From NCBI GenBank assembly GCA_020633655.1, contig JACKDF010000005.1, positions 310,001-374,000 of the forward strand: 64,000 nt of DNA, written 5' to 3'. Source of the DNA: Deferribacteres bacterium. Lineage in GTDB: Bacteria > Zhuqueibacterota > Zhuqueibacteria > Zhuqueibacterales > Geothermadaptataceae. Made by a program: the position numbers and the translations under genes. A model generated the notes under the pieces. The model did not search any database. It was not told the origin of the DNA and saw nothing but the letters and a program-made list of their open reading frames with translations. Each line of letters begins with the position of its first letter. Positions within the stretch are counted from its first letter, which is position 1. Positions 17,876 to 25,893 of this stretch are shown piece by piece.

Positions 17876-19174
17876 ATGAAAAACAATCTAAAACGGTTGT
17901 TTATTGGGTCAATGCTCGCTGCTGGATTATTGACGTATAATAATTCAGTCCAGGCTGGCGGATTTAACCTCTATGAATTCGGTGGACGGGCCTCTGCGCT
18001 TGCAGGCGCAATCGTTGCTCAATCCGCTGATGCTTCAACAGTTTTTTACAATCCTGCAGGTGTCGCTTTCCTTGACAACAGCCAATTCTATGGTGGAGTC
18101 ACATTGATTTTCCCCACAGCAAACTTTGTTGGTGTATCTCCAATGTTTGATAATACAGTCCATGATGCTGTACAAAATATATTTACCCCGGTTGGAATTT
18201 ACTATGCTCATAAATTAAATGATAAAGTGGGATTTGGTATTGGACTAACCAACCCTTTTGGGTTGGGATTGGAATGGGAAGATGATTTTCCGGGTAGAGC
18301 GATTTCTCGGAATGCACTCGTTGAATCCTATTATATTTCCCCGGTTGTAGCGTACAAAGTAACCCCGAATTTCAGTATAGGTGTTGGGGCTGATTTAGTC
18401 ATTGCTAAAATTGATTTAATTCGCAATATAAACGTTTTTGACAGTGAAGGTTCTCCCGGTTATGACGTTGGTGAAGTTGAGTTGAGTGGCAGTTCTGATC
18501 TTTCCTATGGGTTTAGTTTTTCGGCGCAATATCAAGCTGAAAAATGGTCTGTTGGTTTTATGTACCGCAATGGTATAACAAATGAATTTAAAGATGGCGA
18601 TGCAGCTTTCGCTTTCCATGACGATCTTACCGTACCGCAAGCGGCGGCTGTTGCCGGTGCTTTGTTACAAGATCAGCATGTAAGTACAACCCTCGATTTC
18701 CCCGGATTCTTCTCTGTAGGTGCCAGCTATCAGGCAATGGAAAAATTGCGGGTTGAAATGGATTACATGTGGTTCCAGTGGTCCGTTTTTGATCAGCTTC
18801 AACTCGATTTCGAAAATGAGAGCACACCGGACCAAACAATTCCTTTTGATTATGAGGATTCCTGGCAATTGCGTTTGGGTGGTGAATACGCGCTCAATGA
18901 GAAGTTAGACTTGCGTGCAGGTTATATCTTCGATAAAACACCACAGCCAATTGAATCAGTAAGCCCACTGCTTCCCGATGATGACCGTCATGATATTAGC
19001 GTTGGTATAGGTTACAAAACTGGCCGTTATGTCATCGATGCTGGATACATGTTCGTTAATATTGGTGAACGCAGTACGGTTGAAAATGGTGTTGGTATGA
19101 ACCATAATGGATTTAACGGAACATACAACTCCCGTGCTGATCTGTTCTGGGCAAGCTTTGGTGTGAACTTCTAA
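17876..19174 (+). CDS. fadL: FadL/OmpP1-family outer-membrane transporter
   Basis: 432 residues with a signal peptide (cleavage near SVQA-GG). The mature N-terminus GGFNLYEFGGRASALAGA and the NPAGVAFLD motif are the family hallmarks of FadL/TodX/OmpP1 barrels, whose N-terminal hatch passes hydrophobic molecules. Alternating beta-strand segments continue to a C-terminal Phe (WASFGVNF), as expected for outer-membrane barrels. It is divergent from the TetR-controlled beta-oxidation operon, so long-chain fatty acid uptake is the likely job. Confidence 0.92.
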   Translation: MKNNLKRLFIGSMLAAGLLTYNNSVQAGGFNLYEFGGRASALAGAIVAQSADASTVFYNPAGVAFLDNSQFYGGVTLIFPTANFVGVSPMFDNTVHDAVQNIFTPVGIYYAHKLNDKVGFGIGLTNPFGLGLEWEDDFPGRAISRNALVESYYISPVVAYKVTPNFSIGVGADLVIAKIDLIRNINVFDSEGSPGYDVGEVELSGSSDLSYGFSFSAQYQAEKWSVGFMYRNGITNEFKDGDAAFAFHDDLTVPQAAAVAGALLQDQHVSTTLDFPGFFSVGASYQAMEKLRVEMDYMWFQWSVFDQLQLDFENESTPDQTIPFDYEDSWQLRLGGEYALNEKLDLRAGYIFDKTPQPIESVSPLLPDDDRHDISVGIGYKTGRYVIDAGYMFVNIGERSTVENGVGMNHNGFNGTYNSRADLFWASFGVNF

Positions 19175-19206
19175 TTCAATTGAATTCAAGAGAAACGGAG
19201 ATAAAT

Positions 19207-20658
19207 ATGAAGAGAACTTTAATCATCGCTCTTATGTTTGCGAGCGTTATTCTATACTCCGGCTGTGACTTATCAGCACCAGATCAGCCGGAACTCAATG
19301 CAACCCTCGGTCAGGTCGTTGCACAGGGTAAATTCGTTGCTGTTGGTAATAGTTTAACCGCAGGATTCCAGTCCTCCGGTATGGTTGAAACCGCTCAGGT
19401 TAACAGTTATCCAGCTCTTATTGCGCGTCAGTTGGGCAAACAATCATTCCAGCAACCGCTCATCGCGGAGCCGGGAATTGGGAGTACCTCGGGAATGACG
19501 CCACTGCAACTTGTTAACGGAGATATTACTGCACAGCCGCTCACAGTAAATCCATTAACCTTACTGAAAAATGCGACACTTGCACGTCCATACGACAACC
19601 TTGGTGTGCCAGGCGCAACCTTGCATGATGTTTTCAATGCAACAGGTGCTGCTACCTCCGCAAGTGGTTCAAACCTGTTCTTTGATATGATATTGCGTAA
19701 TCCAAATTTAGGAAACACAACACAAATCGAGCAAGCAATATTGTTAAATCCTTCCCTGATGATTCTATGGATCGGTAACAACGATGCACTTGGTGCCGCT
19801 CTTGCAGGTGGGAATATAAACTTGCTCACTCCAACGGCAAATTTTACAGCGGACTACACCAGTGTTTTAACGAAAATTCGTACAAGCACACATGCCGCGT
19901 TGATTTTAGCAAATATTCCATACGTAACCGATATTCCCTTTGTAAATGCATTGGATGGTGTTATCAATGCCGGTATGGGTGTTCCTGTCATCTCTACAGT
20001 TGCTGATGTCAATGGCGATGGTGTCAACGAAGTTGTGAATGTTGATTTTAATCCACTCCCTAACGCTGAACTCTACGTTCCTTTGGTAACGGAAGAAACC
20101 GGTGTTGCACATTTGACGATCCCCGCCCTTTCCATGTATCAGGCAGGCGTCGGTGTACCTGATTCCGCGGCTTTGGTCGCAATGGGATTTCCATCTTTAA
20201 ATGCTAGTGCAATGGTTGCAGCAATGAAAGCAAATGGATTGGTTCCCACAGGTCAACCATTACCAGGTTCGGTTACCATTACAGCGAGCGAAGCTACCAC
20301 AATTAAAACTCGTGTTGATGAATTCAATGGTGTCATTGCAAGCCTGGCACAAACATTTCAGGCGCCGGTTGCCGATATGAATGCTGCCTTAAGCGTTTTG
20401 AATGCATCGGGTATTGATGGTATGAGTGGAAAATTTGTTCTGCTCGATCCAGTACACACTGCATTTAGTCTAGATGGTGTTCACCCGAATGATGCCGGAT
20501 ATGCAATTGTTGCGAATCAGTTCATTACGGTGATCAACGGTGCCCTCGGACTACAGGTTCCGCAAGTAAATGTTTCGGATTATGCTGGTCAGTACGTTGG
20601 TAAGCCAGTAGCAAAAATAGCTTTAGAGGCTGCTGAACAAGTGAAAGCTATTTTTTAA
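19207..20658 (+). CDS. Putative SGNH/GDSL-type lipase/esterase lipoprotein
   Basis: The ATG at 19207 is chosen because CGGAGA precedes it; an earlier in-frame start lacks a site. 483 residues with a signal peptide and lipobox (VILYSGCDLS). GDSL-like block I is FVAVGNSLTAG with the nucleophile Ser, block III is WIGNNDALGA, and the C-terminal catalytic pair is in SLDGVHPNDAGYAIV. About 100 residues of beta-rich insert lie in the middle. It sits 32 bases after fadL, so it may release fatty acids from lipids at the outer membrane for FadL to import. The substrate is unknown. Confidence 0.85.
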   Translation: MKRTLIIALMFASVILYSGCDLSAPDQPELNATLGQVVAQGKFVAVGNSLTAGFQSSGMVETAQVNSYPALIARQLGKQSFQQPLIAEPGIGSTSGMTPLQLVNGDITAQPLTVNPLTLLKNATLARPYDNLGVPGATLHDVFNATGAATSASGSNLFFDMILRNPNLGNTTQIEQAILLNPSLMILWIGNNDALGAALAGGNINLLTPTANFTADYTSVLTKIRTSTHAALILANIPYVTDIPFVNALDGVINAGMGVPVISTVADVNGDGVNEVVNVDFNPLPNAELYVPLVTEETGVAHLTIPALSMYQAGVGVPDSAALVAMGFPSLNASAMVAAMKANGLVPTGQPLPGSVTITASEATTIKTRVDEFNGVIASLAQTFQAPVADMNAALSVLNASGIDGMSGKFVLLDPVHTAFSLDGVHPNDAGYAIVANQFITVINGALGLQVPQVNVSDYAGQYVGKPVAKIALEAAEQVKAIF

Positions 20659-20675
20659 TTTTAATTAGAAATTTT

Positions 20676-20716
20676 TAAAAAAAGGTTGGTTTCGCCTGGC
20701 GAGCCAACCTTTTTTT
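20676..20716. terminator. Bidirectional terminator
   Basis: AAAAAAAGGTTGG and CCAACCTTTTTTT form a stem around a loop of about 14 bases, with A and T runs on opposite sides. It lies between the convergent SGNH lipoprotein and TraB/GumN genes. Confidence 0.88.
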
Positions 20717-21608
20717 ATAGTTTTTTAGTTTTGATTCCCCGTGCCTTTAATAACTGAACGACACTATCGTTCCCCGTCAGATGCCCTGCCCCAACGACAA
20801 TAAAATATTTTTTACCTTCTGACAGCAAATCTTCAATTTTCGGAACCCAGGTTTTATTCCGTTCCACCAGGAGTCGATCATACAGTTGCGGAAATCCGTT
20901 AAATCCTTTCGAAAGTAATTGCTGTAACTCGTTGTTCTTGCCTTTCTCCCATGCATGGAGCATTTTCGTCATGTCTTCTTCAGCATCTTTTGAATCCTCA
21001 AGCGTTTTTTCTAAAAAAGCAACTTGCAAATCCATGGGTAAATCGTTGAACAGATTCATTTGAAAATCAATGGATTCAAGGCCGATAAGGGGCATGTTGC
21101 GTTCCTGCGCTTTTTCGGCAAAGTGATAATCCAGTCCCAATGTTGCGTCCATTCCCATTTTTGTTGCTTCCAGGGCAGTAATCGTCATGGCGATAAACCA
21201 TGGTTTACTCCGTGGGAAAAACTGGATACTTACACCCAGACCGGATAAATAATCAGAAGCTTTCTTGTATATTTCAGGCGAGACGACGTCCTTAAATAAT
21301 TGCTCATTTGCAAGCTGACTGATCTGCATCATTCGTGCTGCAGTCTGGGGCAGTTTTAAACTGTCCATATCCGCTTCCAATACAAGATCGCTACATTCAT
21401 CAAAGGCTTTGTAGATTTTTTCTGGCAATGGATAATTCTCTTTTTTCAGAAAATGAACAGATCCGAGAAGATAACTATGATTGCCGTTTTTTGAAATTTT
21501 CCACAGGGTTTGTGCCTGAGCACCGTTTGGAGTTTGAAGTAGGAAAAAGAATGCGAGGACGAGAGGGAATAGTGCGTTGTATACTGAAGATTTGAAATTG
21601 TCAAACAT
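20715..21608 (-). CDS. TraB/GumN-family protein
   Basis: 297 residues from the ATG at 21608, where AAGGA gives 8-base spacing; an ATG nine bases earlier overlaps that site. A signal peptide (to about NGAQAQ) is followed by the TraB/GumN fold related to Tiki proteases: LWKISKNGNHSYLLGSVHFL with the GSxH motif near the start, a central DATLGLDYHFAEKAQ segment, and a late FIVVGAGHLTGNDSVVQLL motif with the paired Gly-His. Predicted to be periplasmic and possibly a metal-dependent peptidase. Its role in bacteria is poorly known. Confidence 0.85.
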   Translation of the reverse strand: MFDNFKSSVYNALFPLVLAFFFLLQTPNGAQAQTLWKISKNGNHSYLLGSVHFLKKENYPLPEKIYKAFDECSDLVLEADMDSLKLPQTAARMMQISQLANEQLFKDVVSPEIYKKASDYLSGLGVSIQFFPRSKPWFIAMTITALEATKMGMDATLGLDYHFAEKAQERNMPLIGLESIDFQMNLFNDLPMDLQVAFLEKTLEDSKDAEEDMTKMLHAWEKGKNNELQQLLSKGFNGFPQLYDRLLVERNKTWVPKIEDLLSEGKKYFIVVGAGHLTGNDSVVQLLKARGIKTKKL

Positions 21609-21674
21609 TGATTTCATCCTTGAATTGGTATTTCAAACCGCAAAACACACGAATTAGAGTTCATCCGTGGAAGT

Positions 21675-21759
21675 CGTCATTGGAATGCATTTATCCGGAA
21701 TCCACTATTGGGTGAGGCTGACGAAAATGGATTCCGGCTAAAAACGTGCTGGAATGACG
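21675..21759. repeat. Imperfect intergenic inverted repeat
   Basis: The left arm CGTCATT ... CCGGAATCCA (21675-21704) pairs with the right arm TGGATTCCGG ... AATGACG (21728-21759). It resembles the degraded palindromic repeats of the GGATTCC/GGAATGACG type found between genes in many bacteria. It lies between the TraB/GumN gene and acs. Confidence 0.6.
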
Positions 21760-21875
21760 AAAAAAATGGCATTTCCACATGGATATGAATTACACGAAAT
21801 TTGTGATACATTCATATCACTTTCCCCTAAATCATCTTTTCGGTGTTTAGTGTATTTCGCGGTTATGCATATAGG

Positions 21876-23813
21876 TTATAATTTATTTTCTACCAAATTT
21901 TCAACAACAGTAGGATCAGCCAGTGTTGATGTATCGCCAACATTTTCCAAATCACCGGAGGCGATTTTTCGCAAAATACGCCGCATAATTTTACCTGATC
22001 GTGTTTTCGGCAGGGCAGGGGTGTATTGAATTTTATCCGGTTTTGCATGCGGACCGATGTGTTTACTTACTGCAGCTAAAATGGCTGCGGTCATTTCTCC
22101 ATCCGGTTCGATGCCACTCATTGGGGTAACAAAAGCATAGATCGCCTCGCCTTTAATATCATGCGGGAAACCTACGACAGCGGCTTCAGCAACTCCCTCA
22201 GCCTGTCCAATAGCACCCTCAACTTCAGCAGTTCCAATACGGTGACCGGAGACATTGAGCACGTCATCAACGCGTCCGGTTATCCAGTAGTAACCGTCTT
22301 CGTCACGCTTTGCACCGTCGCCGGTGAAATAATAACCCGGGAAGCGCAAGAAATAAGTTTGAATGAAACGCTCATGATCGCCGTATACGGTGCGCATAAT
22401 CGACGGCCAGGCTTTTTTTATTGCCAGATAGCCAGCCCCAGCCCCTTCGATTTCGTTACCGCTTTCATCCAACAAGACTGGTTCGATACCAAAAAATGGC
22501 AAGGTCGCGGAACCCGGCTTCGTGGTGGTTGCACCCGGAAGCGGTGTAATGAGAACGCCACCTGTCTCTGTTTGCCACCAGGTGTCAACGATTGGACAAT
22601 TTTCTTTCCCAATAACGGTGTGGTACCACATCCATTCCGGTTCTTTGATGGGTTCGCCTACGGTACCTAAAAGGCGAATAGAAGACAGATCGTGTGCGTT
22701 TGGCCATTTGTCACCTTCTTTCATCAACGCACGAATTGCTGTGGGCGCGGTATAAAACTGGTTGACTTTGTGTTTTTCGACGATTTGCCAGAAACGGCCA
22801 TAATCCGGATAATTCGGGACGCCTTCATACATCATTGTGATGGCACGGTTTGCCATTGGGCCATAAACGATATACGAGTGGCCGGTAATCCAGCCGATGT
22901 CTGCAGTACACCAGTAAATGTCCCCTTGCTGGTAGTCAAAAATGAGTTCGTGGGTCATAGCGGTATAAAGCAGATATCCGCCAGTCGTGTGTAAAACACC
23001 TTTAGGTTTTCCCGTCGAACCGGATGTGTAGAGAATGAAAAGCGGATCTTCTGCATCCATTTCCTCTGCATCGCAGAACGGTTCAGCGTTGGCCATGAGT
23101 TCATCCCAGTAATGATCGCGGCCAGGCTGCATTTCCACATCATGGCCGGTGCGACGAACGACAACGACATGTTCGATGGATGGGCATTCGGAAACAGCGT
23201 TGTCCGCATTGATTTTCATGGGAATATCGTGTTTTGTGCCACGAACACCGCTATCCTGGGTGATAAGAATTTTGCAGGCGGAGTCGTTAATACGGTCGCG
23301 CAGGGATTCAGCGCTGAATGCACCAAAGACGATGGAATGCACAGCGCCAATACGAGCACAGGCGAGCATAGCAACCGGCAGTTGTGAAATCATTTGCATA
23401 TACATACAGACCCGATCCCCTTTTTTAATTCCCAAAGATTTGAGAACATTGGCAAATTTTTGCACTTCTCCTAGAAGTTCATTGTAGCTGAAAGCTGCCG
23501 ATTCATCAGGATCATTGCCTTCCCAAATAAGTGCAGTATCCTTGCCATGTCCATCATTTACGTGGCGGTCGAGACAATTGTAGCTGACGTTAAGTTTCCC
23601 ACCCTTAAACCAGGCAATCTCTCCTTTAACAAAATCGTATTCGCGTACAGTCTCCCACTTTTTAAACCAGTGTAATCGCTCTGCTTCTTTGGCCCAAAAG
23701 CCCTCGGGATCTGCTATGGATTCATTGTAACGTTTCGTGTACGCGTCAAGAGAACGGACGTGTGCCTTTTCTGATGTTTTGTTGGATGGGGGGAATTTTT
23801 TTACGTCAGCCAT
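21876..23813 (-). CDS. acs: Acetyl-CoA synthetase
   Basis: 645 residues, the full length of Acs. The AMP-binding motif is YTSGSTGKPKGVLHTTGGYL; the acetate-pocket region WWQTETGG and the C-terminal GYYWITGRVDDVLNVSGHR are present. The acylation-site lysine lies in PKTRSGKIMRRILRKIA. It activates acetate with ATP and CoA. GGAGG precedes the ATG. It is transcribed alone in a neighbourhood of fat-metabolism genes, consistent with acetate and fatty acid use. Confidence 0.97.
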   Translation of the reverse strand: MADVKKFPPSNKTSEKAHVRSLDAYTKRYNESIADPEGFWAKEAERLHWFKKWETVREYDFVKGEIAWFKGGKLNVSYNCLDRHVNDGHGKDTALIWEGNDPDESAAFSYNELLGEVQKFANVLKSLGIKKGDRVCMYMQMISQLPVAMLACARIGAVHSIVFGAFSAESLRDRINDSACKILITQDSGVRGTKHDIPMKINADNAVSECPSIEHVVVVRRTGHDVEMQPGRDHYWDELMANAEPFCDAEEMDAEDPLFILYTSGSTGKPKGVLHTTGGYLLYTAMTHELIFDYQQGDIYWCTADIGWITGHSYIVYGPMANRAITMMYEGVPNYPDYGRFWQIVEKHKVNQFYTAPTAIRALMKEGDKWPNAHDLSSIRLLGTVGEPIKEPEWMWYHTVIGKENCPIVDTWWQTETGGVLITPLPGATTTKPGSATLPFFGIEPVLLDESGNEIEGAGAGYLAIKKAWPSIMRTVYGDHERFIQTYFLRFPGYYFTGDGAKRDEDGYYWITGRVDDVLNVSGHRIGTAEVEGAIGQAEGVAEAAVVGFPHDIKGEAIYAFVTPMSGIEPDGEMTAAILAAVSKHIGPHAKPDKIQYTPALPKTRSGKIMRRILRKIASGDLENVGDTSTLADPTVVENLVENKL

Positions 23814-24057
23814 TTGTAAGCCTCCAAAAAAGTATATTTCTTGAAATTAAACCGCTTCATTCATGCAATCGTATTTGAGATAAAAAGCAGATTTACTGGT
23901 CATCATCCGTGTGCAATTTGCATGAAAAAAGCTGGCCTGGATGATTTTTGAAAGGAAGTTTATGCAATTCGTTATGATGAATTCATTGGATTTATACATT
24001 CTTGCCTGGTTATGCGGAGAAAAATATAATGGGAATTGAAGAGAAATACAAAAATTA

Positions 24058-25062
24058 TTAATTTTTTGATGTGTTAAGGGCCACTATTCGTTGTCCGGTA
24101 TATTGATCAACAGGTGCTGTTCCAAGTAAGTTGTCGATCTCGGTCATAGTTGACTCGGAAAGTTGTATCCCTGCAGCTTTCACGTTTTCTTCAATTTGTT
24201 CCGGCCGTGATGCCCCGATGATCGCACTTGTTACCGCCGCTGACTGGAGCGTCCACGCAAGGGCTAACTGTGTCAGAGTGAGCTCGAGGTCATTGGCAAG
24301 GCGCTTCAAGTCATCAACTTTGGATAAGGTTTCAGGCGTGAGACGTTTATGCATGAAGTGGTTAATTGCCTGATTGGCAGCACGACTGTCTTCGGGAATC
24401 TGTCCTCCGCTGTATTTCCCGGTCAAAATTCCTTGTGAAAGTGGCGAAAATACAACGATCCCCAAACCATTGTTGTAACAGGTTTGCATTACTTCAATTT
24501 CGAGGCTTCTATTGAGCATATTGTAAATAGGTTGGTTGCTGACCGGTTGATAGCACCCCAATTGCCGGGCGATACCAACTGCTTCCTGGATTTGGGCTGA
24601 TGACCATTGGCTCACACCCCAATAGAGAATTTTTCCTTGCTGCACCAGATCACTCATGGCACGTACAGTTTCCTCGAGAGGCGTTTGCTCATCATATCTA
24701 TGGCATTGGTATAAATCGAGATAGTCGGTGCGTAATCTTTTTAAAGAGGCATGCACTGATTCGAAAATATGCTTTCGTGATAAGCCCTTATCGTTTGGGT
24801 TGTCGGACATGGGAAAGTAGCACTTTGAAGCGAGAACGATTTTTGACCGCTCATGATCGTGTAATGTTTCCCCAAGAAAAAGTTCAGCTTCACCATTGTT
24901 ATAGGCATCCGCCGTATCGTAGAAATTTATTCCCAAATCATGGGCGGTTTTAATACAAGCCTTTGCCAGAGTCATCTCGGTAGTATTGCCATAAGTCAAC
25001 CAACTGCCAAGGCTTATTTCACTGATTTGTAACCCGGTTTTTCCAAGATTTCTGTAAAGCAT
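24058..25062 (-). CDS. Aldo/keto reductase (voltage-gated K+ channel beta-subunit-like)
   Basis: 334 residues from the ATG at 25062, with AGGAG about 11 bases upstream. The start MLYRNLGKTGLQISEISLGS and the catalytic NFYDTADAYNNGEAE and KIVLASKCYF segments show the aldo/keto reductase barrel with the Asp-Tyr-Lys-His set. NADPH-binding features follow near the end (SAIIGASRPEQIEENVKA). Closest in style to the YghZ/Kv-beta group. Substrate unknown. The small gene just upstream may be co-transcribed with it. Confidence 0.9.
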   Translation of the reverse strand: MLYRNLGKTGLQISEISLGSWLTYGNTTEMTLAKACIKTAHDLGINFYDTADAYNNGEAELFLGETLHDHERSKIVLASKCYFPMSDNPNDKGLSRKHIFESVHASLKRLRTDYLDLYQCHRYDEQTPLEETVRAMSDLVQQGKILYWGVSQWSSAQIQEAVGIARQLGCYQPVSNQPIYNMLNRSLEIEVMQTCYNNGLGIVVFSPLSQGILTGKYSGGQIPEDSRAANQAINHFMHKRLTPETLSKVDDLKRLANDLELTLTQLALAWTLQSAAVTSAIIGASRPEQIEENVKAAGIQLSESTMTEIDNLLGTAPVDQYTGQRIVALNTSKN

Positions 25063-25076
25063 TTTGTCGAACACTC

Positions 25077-25289
25077 CTAACTTTTTTTCTTTTCTTCCAA
25101 TCTTTTATCCAGCATATAATCGGCTAAAATAAACGCTTCCTCTGCTGTCCATTCATTTGGCTTGTGCCCGTTTGCCAGCAGGCCTTGCAACGCGTGGGCA
25201 GCAAAATAATCCCTTAAAGTCATCCCTTTGTATTCGGTTTTCTCACCTTTCAGCGGAAATGCCGGGCCGGCGATGTTTGTTTTCTTCAC
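25077..25289 (-). CDS. Small conserved protein of unknown function
   Basis: 70 residues from a GTG with AGGAG 6 bases upstream. The core reads GMTLRDYFAAHALQGLLA and then EEAFILADYMLDKRLEE. This small helical pattern recurs in short hypothetical proteins of phages and bacteria. It ends 14 bases before the aldo/keto reductase start. No function can be assigned. Confidence 0.65.
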   Translation of the reverse strand: MKKTNIAGPAFPLKGEKTEYKGMTLRDYFAAHALQGLLANGHKPNEWTAEEAFILADYMLDKRLEEKKKS

Positions 25290-25893
25290 ACTTTACTCCT
25301 GAATTGAAAAAATAACTCTGAATTTAGTCGTTAAAAATATAGATTTTTGACTGAATAAAATCAACTGGTTAAATTCCGGTTCGCTTTTTGAGTTCAATTT
25401 TATCGTGAGATTATCATATGAAACGTCTTCGCAGATTAATACTGTATGACTAAATTCGAGATATTAATAATTTATTTCAAAATTCTTAATTTGGCTTAAT
25501 TATTTATTCTAATTATAATGATTGTCTAAATAAATTTTGAAAGTTTAATTTATTTTGACCAATTAAGATGCGTTACGCATCAAAAATAAAATATAATTTT
25601 TCTTTTTTTATAAAACCTATTAAAAAAACTTGATTGTGCGCGCCAAAAGCATGATACTCCGCAAGCTGGATTTCCCAATTTAATCATGCGTTTTAATTGG
25701 GTTTTAAAAAATTGTTTTTAGATGGTCAAATAAAAGCATACTTTCCTGAATCACTTAAATCCCTGTAAAATCATTCTCTATAATTGGTAAAAAGAATTTA
25801 ACTGTAGTGCTCCAGGTCAAATCCTTTAGCACTTGTAAAATAAAGCGAAGCGCTGATAGGAACACTCATCCTAAAGCTTTCTTTAGCTAAAAC
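25290..25893. other. Long intergenic region upstream of the cbb3 locus
   Basis: About 600 strongly AT-rich bases between divergent genes. It should contain the promoter of the cytochrome oxidase operon. A small palindrome GATGCGTTACGCATC is at 25567-25581. No TTGAT-N4-ATCAA FNR box, tRNA or coding frame was found by eye. Confidence 0.55.

Noticed and set aside
25290..25893. FNR/ANR box before the cbb3 operon
   Set aside because: No TTGAT-N4-ATCAA site was found; the only palindrome (GATGCGTTACGCATC) does not match.
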